Source of the DNA: JAPLGD01 sp041302745
GTDB lineage: Bacteria; Bipolaricaulota; Bipolaricaulia; UBA7950; UBA9294
Length of the DNA: 12,023 bases
Direction: 5' to 3'
Assembly: GCA_041302745.1 (NCBI GenBank)
Contig: JBFYQP010000158.1
Location: forward strand, 1 to 12,023
Position numbers and translations under genes: made by a program. Below are positions 6,648 to 12,023 of this stretch, piece by piece (position 1 is the first letter of the stretch; the number at the start of each line of letters is the position of its first letter). The notes beneath the pieces are model-generated. The model saw only the letters and a program-made list of their open reading frames with translations. It was not told where the DNA came from and did not search any database.

Positions 6648-7213
6648 CCACCTGGAATCGGGTTGTCGATCGTCTCGAGATCCTGGGCGACAGGGCGCAC
6701 GCGTGGGACGTCCGCGCGATGGAGGCGATCAGCGGCGTCCGCTTGTTCCAACGGGTTCCGCGCTTCTTCCGCGCGGCGACGTACCTCGGCGACGGGTATC
6801 TGTGGGGCGCGCTGGCCCTCGGGCTACTTCTCTTCGGGCAGACCGTCGACCGCTGGAACGTGTTCCTCGCGTTCTGCATCACGGTCACCAACATTGCTGT
6901 GCTGCGGCTTCTGAAGCTTGTCTGTGCGCGTGAGCGCCCCGACCTCATCGCCGACGGCCTACGGGCAAGGATGCTCGACACGTACTCCTTCCCGTCGGGA
7001 CACGCGACGACGTCGTTTGGGATCGCTTGGATTGTCTCGTCCTGTTACCCATTCCCCGGCGTTCAGGCCCTCGTCTACGCCGCCGCCGCGACGATCGCCC
7101 TCTCTCGAGTCTGCGTCCGCGAGCACTTCCTCTTCGACGTGTTGGCCGGCGCCGCGCTCGGAACTTCAATTGCCGCCGGGCTTCTGCCGCTTCTCCGCTC
7201 GGTTCTACTTTGA
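6644..7213 (+). CDS. PAP2-family membrane lipid phosphatase
   Basis: 189-residue membrane protein of the PAP2/acid phosphatase superfamily, which removes phosphate from lipid phosphates or diphosphates such as undecaprenyl diphosphate, phosphatidic acid or phosphatidylglycerophosphate. All three signature motifs are present: KxxxxxxRP (Lys91 to Pro99), PSGH (117-120) and SRxxxxxHxxxD (Ser154, Arg155, His161, Asp165). Hydrophobic segments at about 53-66, 72-90, 122-136, 141-154 and 165-187 suggest five or so membrane spans, with the catalytic motifs near the membrane surface. The start is GTG at 6644, overlapping the lysS stop by 4 bases; no ATG offers a better fit. Its stop codon lies within the -35 box of the next gene's promoter. 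The substrate cannot be told from sequence; recycling of the cell-wall lipid carrier is one possibility. Confidence 0.88.
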   Translation: MTTWNRVVDRLEILGDRAHAWDVRAMEAISGVRLFQRVPRFFRAATYLGDGYLWGALALGLLLFGQTVDRWNVFLAFCITVTNIAVLRLLKLVCARERPDLIADGLRARMLDTYSFPSGHATTSFGIAWIVSSCYPFPGVQALVYAAAATIALSRVCVREHFLFDVLAGAALGTSIAAGLLPLLRSVLL

Positions 7214-7239
7214 CAGCGCTTCCGGGCGTCCCGTAGAAT
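7210..7239 (+). promoter_or_regulatory. Sigma70-type promoter for the aminotransferase gene
   Basis: A consensus -35 box TTGACA (7210-7215), an 18-base spacer and TAGAAT (7234-7239) lie upstream of the aminotransferase. Transcription should start near 7246, giving a leader of about 34 bases that contains the Shine-Dalgarno AAGGAG (7268-7273). The -35 box overlaps the stop codon of the PAP2 gene. Confidence 0.7.
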
Positions 7240-7279
7240 CTCACCGTCTCAGACCGAAAGCGTGACCAAGGAGCGTTCG

Positions 7280-8506
7280 ATGAAACAACACTTCTCGAGT
7301 CGTGCCGCAGGCGCCAGACGATCCGCAATCCGCGAGCTTCTCAAACTGACCGAACAGCCGGACATCATCTCGTTCGGCGGCGGTCTTCCCGCGCCGGAGA
7401 GCTTCCCGCACGAGGAGCTCGCGGTGATCGCGGCGGATCTCTTGCGAAACGATTACCGAAACGTCCTGCAGTACGGAACGACAGAAGGAAGCCGGACCCT
7501 GCGCCGGGCGATGGTCGAGTGGCTGCGGCCGCAGGGGATCGACGTAACCATGGACGAGCTCTTGGTGACGTCGGCGTCTCAACAGGGGTTGGACCTTCTC
7601 TGCAAGGCGTTCTTCGACCCCGGAGACGTCGTGTTCTGCGACCTGCCGACGTATCTTGGCGCGGTGCAGGCGTTCTCCCTCTTCCAAGCGGACAAGGTCG
7701 GCGTCCCGCTGGAAGAGGACGGGATGGACATCGACGCCCTCGAAGAGAAGATCGCTCTGGCACGAGCCGCGGGGAAGAAGCAGAAGGGGATCTACGTCAT
7801 CCCCGACTTCCAGAACCCAACCGGAATCACGATGTCCCTCGCCAAGCGCAAGGCGCTCCTCGCCGTCGCGCAGCGAGAGGACCTGCTCGTCTTCGAAGAC
7901 GACCCGTACGGCCACCTGCGGTTCGCAGGAAAGCCGATCCCGTCGATCTTCAGCATGGATCGCGAAGGACGGACGATCCTGCTCGTGACCTTCTCGAAGA
8001 TCATGTCGGCCGGCCTCCGCCTCGCCGTGATGGCCGCCCGCGGCGACCTCATGGACGCGTTGGTGCGGGTCAAGCAGCCGACCGACCTGTGCACGTCGAA
8101 GTTCACCCAAATGCTGGCCGCGCGCTACATGAAGGAGTACGGACTCGACCGGCACTTGGAGGAGATCCGGCCGATCTACCGCGAGAAGAAGGAAGCCATG
8201 ATCCGCGCGTTGGAGAGGCACATGCCGGACGAGGAAGGCCTTCGCTGGACGAACCCGGACGGCGGGCTCTTCATCTGGGTCTGGCTGCCCGAGGGCGTCG
8301 ACGCCGAGGAGATGCTCGGCCGAGCCATCGAGCACCGCGTCGCCTACGTCCCCGGATCGGCGGCCTACGTCGACGGAGACGGGAAGAACACGATGCGACT
8401 CTCGTTCTCTCTGTGCACGCCGGCCGAGATCGACGAAGGGATTCGCCGACTGGCCGACGTCGTGTCGGAGACCATCGCCGCGCGAAAGGTGGGCGCGGCG
8501 ACGTAG
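7280..8506 (+). CDS. PLP-dependent class I/II aminotransferase
   Basis: 408-residue fold-type I aminotransferase, resembling the group that includes 2-aminoadipate (LysN), aromatic and MocR-related enzymes. It transfers an amino group between an amino acid and a 2-oxo acid in the cytoplasm. Conserved features from Met at 7280: SFGGGLPAPESFP (31-43), YGTTEG (65-70), PDFQNPTG (175-182, with Asn179), the cofactor aspartate in EDDPY (206-210), and the Schiff-base lysine Lys240 in TFSKIMSAGLR (237-247). The C-terminal substrate arginine probably lies in MRLSFS (about 380-385). No DNA-binding domain precedes the core, so it is an enzyme rather than a MocR regulator. ATG 7280 is chosen over the in-frame GTG at 7262 because AAGGAG lies 6 bases before it. 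It has its own promoter and terminator. Substrate choice (branched-chain, aromatic or aminoadipate) is not resolved. Confidence 0.88.
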   Translation: MKQHFSSRAAGARRSAIRELLKLTEQPDIISFGGGLPAPESFPHEELAVIAADLLRNDYRNVLQYGTTEGSRTLRRAMVEWLRPQGIDVTMDELLVTSASQQGLDLLCKAFFDPGDVVFCDLPTYLGAVQAFSLFQADKVGVPLEEDGMDIDALEEKIALARAAGKKQKGIYVIPDFQNPTGITMSLAKRKALLAVAQREDLLVFEDDPYGHLRFAGKPIPSIFSMDREGRTILLVTFSKIMSAGLRLAVMAARGDLMDALVRVKQPTDLCTSKFTQMLAARYMKEYGLDRHLEEIRPIYREKKEAMIRALERHMPDEEGLRWTNPDGGLFIWVWLPEGVDAEEMLGRAIEHRVAYVPGSAAYVDGDGKNTMRLSFSLCTPAEIDEGIRRLADVVSETIAARKVGAAT

Positions 8507-8532
8507 ACTCTGGATGCCTTCTGCGAGATGAA

Positions 8533-8575
8533 GCGGGGCGTCGGCGAGAGGCCGGCGCCCCGCATCTCTTTCTCT
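8533..8575 (+). terminator. Strong hairpin terminator between convergent genes
   Basis: GCGGGGCGTCGGC (8533-8545) pairs with GCCGGCGCCCCGC (8551-8563) through 13 pairs including one G-T wobble, around the loop GAGAG. On the plus strand a T-rich tract ATCTCTTTCTCT follows. It lies 26 bases after the aminotransferase stop and 14 bases past the M42 peptidase stop, so it may serve both. The minus-strand tail (TTCATCT) is weaker. Confidence 0.8.
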
Positions 8576-8576
8576 G

Positions 8577-9629
8577 CTAGAGAAGGTCTCCCGGCAGCGT
8601 GCGTACGAACGACGTCACGAGACGGATGGTGTTCTCGAAGTCGTTCAGGCGGAGTGTCGAAACCGGGGAGTGGATGAAGCGGCACGGGACGGAGACGATG
8701 CCCGTCAGGACGCCTCCGCGCGACAGGTGGATCGAGCCGGCGTCCGTGCCTCCGTAGGTCGGCAGCTTGTACTGGTACGGGATCGCCTCGGCATCCGCCA
8801 CCCGTTCGAGGGCGCGCACAACCTTCGGGGACACGATGATCGATCGGTCGGCGACGCTGATTGCCGGACCGCGGCCGAGGCGCGTCGGTTGGCTCTCTTC
8901 GGGTACGCCGGGCATGTCCGCGCCGATGGTTCCTTCGACCGCCAGGGCGATCGACGGATCCAGGTGGAACGCGGCCGTCTTCGCTCCGCGAAGCCCGACT
9001 TCCTCCCCGAACACGAACGCGAACGCGAGCGTCATGGACGGCTTCTTGTCCGCGAGGCGCCGAGCCGTCTCCACGAGCACGGCGCACCCGGCGCGGTCGT
9101 CGAGCGCCTTCCCCGTTACGTACCCCTCACACAGCGGGCCGAACGGGTAGTGGATCGTGAATGGGTCGCCGATCTGGATACCACGGTCGATCGCCTCTTG
9201 GCGCGACGTCGCGCCGAAGTCGACGAACATCTTTTCCATCGGAATGGGCTTGTGCCGTTCTTCCTCCGAGAGGATGTGCGGCGGCGCGCAGCCGATGACT
9301 CCGAACCGCTTCTCGCCGTTTCGCGTCACGAGAACGACGCGATGTCCGGGAACAATACGCTCGTCCCACCCGCCGATGGGGGCAAACCGGACGTACCCCT
9401 TGTCGTCGATCCACTTGACGAGGAACCCAACCTCATCCATGTGCGCGTCGAGCATCAGGACGCGCTTGTCCTTGCCGTGGCGAAGGGCGATCAGGTTTCC
9501 GAGGGTATCGACCGAAACCTCGTCTACGAACGGCGCGACGCGAACGCGCAGGACCTCCCGCACCTCGTCCTCAAAGCCGGAGACGCCGAACGCGTCGGAC
9601 AGCTCCTGCAAGAGCTCCATGGGCTGCAT
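8577..9629 (-). CDS. M42-family metallo-aminopeptidase
   Basis: 350-residue cytoplasmic di-metal aminopeptidase of MEROPS family M42 (glutamyl/deblocking aminopeptidase or CelM-like), which forms large multimers and trims peptides. Metal-site residues are visible: His63 in DAHMDEVG (61-68), Asp177 or Asp178 in KALDDRAG (174-181), the catalytic pair FGEEVG (207-212), Glu232 in VEGTIGAD (231-238) and His320 in FIHSPVS. Glu at 232 instead of the more familiar Asp is an alternative seen in the family. GGTDAG (293-298) is also typical. ATG 9629 follows AAGGAGG by 6 bases; ATG 9620 is possible. The gene lies 47 bases after uvrC on the same strand, with a TATACT box between them. The combination with uvrC probably reflects position rather than shared function. 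Substrate preference is unknown. Confidence 0.9.
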   Translation of the reverse strand: MQPMELLQELSDAFGVSGFEDEVREVLRVRVAPFVDEVSVDTLGNLIALRHGKDKRVLMLDAHMDEVGFLVKWIDDKGYVRFAPIGGWDERIVPGHRVVLVTRNGEKRFGVIGCAPPHILSEEERHKPIPMEKMFVDFGATSRQEAIDRGIQIGDPFTIHYPFGPLCEGYVTGKALDDRAGCAVLVETARRLADKKPSMTLAFAFVFGEEVGLRGAKTAAFHLDPSIALAVEGTIGADMPGVPEESQPTRLGRGPAISVADRSIIVSPKVVRALERVADAEAIPYQYKLPTYGGTDAGSIHLSRGGVLTGIVSVPCRFIHSPVSTLRLNDFENTIRLVTSFVRTLPGDLL

Positions 9630-9661
9630 GCTCCTCCTCCTTCGGGAAACGCGAGGAGCGG

Positions 9662-9667
9662 AGTATA
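9662..9667 (-). promoter_or_regulatory. Possible -10 box for the M42 peptidase gene
   Basis: TATACT (9667 to 9662, 5/6 match) lies in the 47-base gap after uvrC. It would give a leader of about 26 bases containing the strong Shine-Dalgarno site. No good -35 box is visible inside the uvrC end, so this is a weak or activator-dependent candidate. Confidence 0.35.
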
Positions 9668-9676
9668 CGGCGGCTT

Positions 9677-11545
9677 CTAGGAACGCTGCACGCGCGAGGG
9701 CGAGTCGGTGCGGCCGCTCAAGCGGGAGAGGATTCGCTCGGCCAAGGCCTTCGACACCCCTGCGGCCGCGGCGACCTCGTCGGCCGACGACGCGAGGATC
9801 CGGTCGACGGAGCCGTAGTGCTGGATCAGAGCTGCCTTCCTCTTCGGGCCGACCCCCGGAATCTCGTCGAGAACGGAGGCGAGACTCCTCGACGTGCGGA
9901 GCCGTCGGTGGTACGCCACGGCGAAGCGGTGCGCCTCGTCGCGCACGCGGCGGAGCAGGAGAAGCGCCGCGCTCTCCGGCGGAAGCACGACGGGGTCTTT
10001 CTCTCCCGGCCGATAGACCTCTTCGAGCCGCTTGGCGAGGCCGATGACGTCGAGGCCCTCGATGTTCAGTTCCTCCAGAACGGCGACCCCGACGTTCAGT
10101 TGTCCCTTTCCGCCGTCGATGAGGAGAAGGTCGGGGAACTCGGCGAACTTGCCGCGCGAGATCGTCGGGTCGCTCATCTCCGCGAGCCCGCGGCGGAATC
10201 GCCGACGCAGGACCTCGGCCATCATCGCGTAGTCGTCGGGCTTCCCGGAGATGTGGACCTTGAACTTCCGGTACGCGTCGCGCCGCGGGCGGCCGTCCTC
10301 GAACACCACCATCGACCCGGTCGCCTCGCCGCCCTGGGTGTTCGAGATGTCGAACGCCTCGATTCGCTGCGGGAACCCGGAGAGAGAAAGCGCGTCGGCC
10401 AGTTCGACCAAGGCCGCCGTGGCGTCGGCCCTGACGGCGTCCTCTTTCTCGCTTCCCTTGAGGGCGAAGCGTGCGTTGTCGTCGGCGAGGGCGACGAGGC
10501 GCCGCTTCTCGCCCCTCTTCGGGACGACGAGACGAACGCGGGAGCCGCGCAGCGACGACAGCCACGCGGCGGCCTCGTCGGCGTCGGCGACGTCGGCGGG
10601 AAGGAGAATCTCAGCCGGCACCGACGACGCGTTGGCGTAGGACTGCGTCAGGAACGAGCCGACGACGTCGGACGCGGACGGGTCGGCGGGGGCGCGGAGG
10701 TGGTACGTCTCGCGCCCTGCCAGCCTCCCGGAGCGAACGAGGAAAACCTGGACGGTCGCTCGGTCGCCTTCCATGGCCAGGCCGAGGGCGTCGCGATCCT
10801 CCGCGTCGGCGAACGCCACGGACTGCTGCTCCAGGCTTCGCGACAGCGCGCCGATTCGGTCGCGAATCCCGGCCGCCTTCTCGTACTCCTGTCGACCCGC
10901 GGCCTCCTCCATCTCCTTCTCGAGTCGCCCGACCAAGCCGGCGATTCGTCCCTCGAAGACGAGGGCCGCTCCGTCCACGGCGCGCACGTACTCCTCGCGC
11001 GTCACCAACTCCGCGCAGGGTCCGAGGCAGCGGCCGATGTGGTAGTTCAAGCAGGGCCGGCGGGGCGTCGCGAGCGGCAGGCTGAGGTTGCACGTGCGAG
11101 TCGGGAAGAGCCGCTGTGCGAGCCGGAGCGTCGATCGCATCGCCTTGACGTTCGTGTACGGACCGAAGTGGCGCCCGGGCCCCTGGCGCCGACGGACGAC
11201 GAGGATCCGCGGGAACGGCTCGTCGGTGATGCGCAGGTACGGGTAGCGCTTGTCGTCGCGCAGACGGACGTTGAACCGGGGTTGATGCCGTTTGATCAGC
11301 GTGTCCTCGAGGAGGAACGCCTCGGCCTCCGTCTTCGTTCGGATGACCTCGAAGTCGGCGATCTCCGCAACCAGGGCTCTTGTCCGCGGCGCCAGGCCCT
11401 CGGGCGACTGGAAGTAGGAACGAACACGGCTTCGCAGCGCCGCGGCCTTTCCGACGTAGAGGACGCCGCCGTCGACGTCCTTCATGACGTAGACGCCCGG
11501 CGAGGCGGGGAGTTCGGAGAGCTTCTGTTCGAGAGGACTCGTCAT
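9677..11545 (-). CDS. uvrC: Excinuclease ABC subunit C
   Basis: 622-residue nuclease of nucleotide excision repair. It is recruited by UvrB to damaged DNA and cuts on both sides of the lesion. The N-terminal GIY-YIG domain performs the 3' cut: PGVYVMK with Tyr19, LYVGKA with Tyr30 and Lys33, Arg40, Glu80 and Asn92. Four cysteines (152, 165, 173, 177) match the conserved set that binds an iron-sulfur cluster in this family. The UvrB-binding UVR segment covers about 203-238. The RNase H-like domain for the 5' cut shows Asp399 (FDISNTQG), Asp477 (LIDGGKGQL) and His539 (RDEAHRFA). A helix-hairpin-helix region spans about 560-612. ATG 11545 is chosen because homology begins there, although the frame is open for 39 more codons. 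Shine-Dalgarno support is poor (AAGG almost touching the ATG). The M42 peptidase gene follows. Confidence 0.97.
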   Translation of the reverse strand: MTSPLEQKLSELPASPGVYVMKDVDGGVLYVGKAAALRSRVRSYFQSPEGLAPRTRALVAEIADFEVIRTKTEAEAFLLEDTLIKRHQPRFNVRLRDDKRYPYLRITDEPFPRILVVRRRQGPGRHFGPYTNVKAMRSTLRLAQRLFPTRTCNLSLPLATPRRPCLNYHIGRCLGPCAELVTREEYVRAVDGAALVFEGRIAGLVGRLEKEMEEAAGRQEYEKAAGIRDRIGALSRSLEQQSVAFADAEDRDALGLAMEGDRATVQVFLVRSGRLAGRETYHLRAPADPSASDVVGSFLTQSYANASSVPAEILLPADVADADEAAAWLSSLRGSRVRLVVPKRGEKRRLVALADDNARFALKGSEKEDAVRADATAALVELADALSLSGFPQRIEAFDISNTQGGEATGSMVVFEDGRPRRDAYRKFKVHISGKPDDYAMMAEVLRRRFRRGLAEMSDPTISRGKFAEFPDLLLIDGGKGQLNVGVAVLEELNIEGLDVIGLAKRLEEVYRPGEKDPVVLPPESAALLLLRRVRDEAHRFAVAYHRRLRTSRSLASVLDEIPGVGPKRKAALIQHYGSVDRILASSADEVAAAAGVSKALAERILSRLSGRTDSPSRVQRS

Positions 11546-11554
11546 GCCTTCTGC

Positions 11555-11583
11555 ATGGTAGCGACTGACCCGGAGGCGCTCAA
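11555..11583 (-). promoter_or_regulatory. Possible promoter for uvrC
   Basis: TTGAGC (11583 to 11578), a 17-base spacer and TACCAT (11560 to 11555) lie on the minus strand, 9 bases before the uvrC ATG. Both boxes match only 4/6. If used, the leader would be about 3 bases, again leaderless or nearly so. Confidence 0.3.
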
Positions 11584-11623
11584 AGACGGACCGCTCGGAA
11601 AGAGGCGCCGCCGACCCCGCGCC

Positions 11624-11652
11624 GTGGAAGGACGCGACGGTGCCGGTATAAT
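11624..11652 (+). promoter_or_regulatory. Promoter for the tRNA-Ala gene
   Basis: A perfect -10 box TATAAT (11647-11652) lies 19 bases before the tRNA. A poor -35 match GTGGAA (11624-11629) sits 17 bases upstream of it. Transcription should start near 11659, leaving a leader of about 13 bases for RNase P to remove. The gene is thus expressed on its own, not from within an rRNA operon. Confidence 0.6.
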
Positions 11653-11671
11653 GACGTTCCAAACCCCACTT

Positions 11672-11748
11672 GGGGGCGTAGCTCTAATCGGGAGAGCGTC
11701 CGCCTTGCACGCGGAAGGTTGGCGATTCGAATCCGCTCGCCTCCACCA
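11672..11748 (+). tRNA. tRNA-Ala (anticodon TGC), with unusual D-loop and T-stem
   Basis: The cloverleaf folds as follows: acceptor GGGGGCG (11672-11678) with CGCCTCC (11738-11744), including the G3-U70 pair that marks alanine tRNAs; D-stem GCTC (11681-11684) / GAGC (11694-11697); anticodon stem TCCGC (11699-11703) / GCGGA (11711-11715) with anticodon TGC at 11706-11708; T-loop TTCGAAT (11726-11732). CCA is encoded (11746-11748). Two departures from consensus are visible. The D-loop is TAATCGGGA, with T where A14 is expected. The T-stem has A53 (11725) opposite C61, instead of the nearly universal G53-C61. It may be a functional variant, a decaying copy, or affected by sequence error. Confidence 0.88.
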
Positions 11749-11754
11749 GCTGAA

Positions 11755-11768
11755 CGATTCCGGAATCG
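11755..11768. repeat. Perfect 14-base palindrome just after tRNA-Ala
   Basis: CGATTCCGGAATCG is exactly self-complementary and begins 7 bases after the tRNA CCA end. As RNA it could form a short stem with a CCGG loop. No T-run follows, so it is not a standard terminator; it may be a processing or protein-binding site. Confidence 0.5.
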
Positions 11769-11780
11769 CTGTAGCGTCTA

Positions 11781-11885
11781 TGCGCTTGGTCCTCGCGCGA
11801 GAGCGCACCGCAGCCTTGTCTGCGACGTTTGCCTTGGCGGTGTACGCACTCACTGGGAGTGAGCCGGCGCTGCTCCGGCTACACC
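11781..11885. other. Non-coding tract packed with inverted repeats
   Basis: No convincing gene lies between the tRNA and position 11957. Within this tract are TGCGCT (11781-11786) / AGCGCA (11802-11807), CGCAG (11809-11813) / CTGCG (11820-11824), CTCACT (11849-11854) / AGTGAG (11858-11863), and AGCCGG (11862-11867) / CCGGCT (11875-11880). The last two sit inside an outer pair GGTGT (11839-11843) / ACACC (11881-11885), a three-way-junction layout. It could be structured RNA, trailer sequence or the end of a mobile element. I recognise no known RNA family in it. Confidence 0.35.
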
Positions 11886-11957
11886 CTAGTGGACCACTTT
11901 CGAACAGGGCCCGAAGATCGTCCGCCTGGGTGACACATGGCCAGCGAGCGGGACGCG

Positions 11958-12023
11958 CTAATCCTCCTTCCCATACAGGATCTGGATCTTCCCCGCCCAG
12001 GAGTGGCCATCGACATATGCCCA
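11958..12023 (-). CDS. C-terminal fragment of an unidentified protein gene (cut by window edge)
   Basis: Reading leftward from the window edge, 21 codons run in one frame to a TAG at 11960-11958, ending in AGKIQILYGKED. The codons favour G or C in the third position, like the real genes of this window, and the peptide looks protein-like. The ending is reminiscent of the tails of some transposases with an integrase core, but that resemblance is from memory and not firm. A plus-strand frame from ATG 11937 is also open to the edge, so the coding strand is not settled. Confidence 0.3.
   Translation of the reverse strand, partial: WAYVDGHSWAGKIQILYGKED

Noticed and set aside
7262..7279. In-frame GTG start at 7262 for the aminotransferase
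   Set aside because: The Shine-Dalgarno AAGGAG at 7268-7273 would lie inside the coding region; ATG at 7280 is 6 bases after it.
11542..11556. Four-codon leader reading frame (MQKA) whose stop overlaps the uvrC start as ATGA
   Set aside because: The candidate uvrC -10 box overlaps its ATG, so the transcript would start after it. Such short frames arise easily by chance.
11542..11853. Minus-strand frame of 103 codons through the tRNA-Ala gene
   Set aside because: It contains the familiar peptide produced when a tRNA gene is translated in reverse (RADSNRQPSACKADALP) and has no other support.

Overview
This is a gene-dense, GC-rich bacterial chromosome segment. It carries nine complete protein genes, nearly all of them housekeeping, plus one tRNA gene and a fragment of a tenth gene at the right edge. 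The phylum cannot be fixed from the sequence alone. The gene set (exonuclease VII, RNase P protein, a GreA-type factor, a class II lysyl-tRNA synthetase, UvrC, thioredoxin reductase) is plainly bacterial. Near-consensus sigma70-type -10 boxes sit only 6-7 bases before two start codons, which suggests a lineage that uses leaderless mRNAs (Deinococcota- or Bipolaricaulota-like groups are guesses only).

Left part (1-4180, all minus strand): xseA and xseB (exonuclease VII large and small subunits, overlapping by GTGA), then trxB (thioredoxin reductase) with its own strong promoter inside the end of xseB, then an acyl-CoA synthetase. A terminator-like hairpin follows the synthetase. A near-perfect promoter embedded in that hairpin fires leftward out of the window.

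Middle part (4285-8563, plus strand): rnpA starts divergently from xseA and heads a compact run rnpA - greA-like - lysS - PAP2 phosphatase, with gaps of 12 and 15 bases and a 4-base overlap. This joins tRNA maturation, transcript-cleavage rescue of RNA polymerase, tRNA charging and a membrane lipid phosphatase. A PLP-dependent aminotransferase follows as a single-gene unit, with its own promoter and a strong hairpin terminator.

Right part (8577-12023): uvrC and an M42 metallopeptidase run leftward in tandem and converge on the aminotransferase at the shared terminator. Divergent from uvrC is a tRNA-Ala(TGC) gene with a TATAAT promoter. This tRNA keeps the G3-U70 alanine identity pair but departs from consensus at two nearly invariant positions. 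Beyond it lie about 210 bases rich in inverted repeats without a convincing gene, then the last 21 codons of an unidentified leftward gene.

I found no CRISPR array, phage module, defence system or biosynthetic cluster. The points most worth checking are the leaderless-type promoters, the divergent NADPH-binding region of TrxB, the unusual A10 motif of the acyl-CoA synthetase, the odd tRNA-Ala and the hairpin-rich tract after it.
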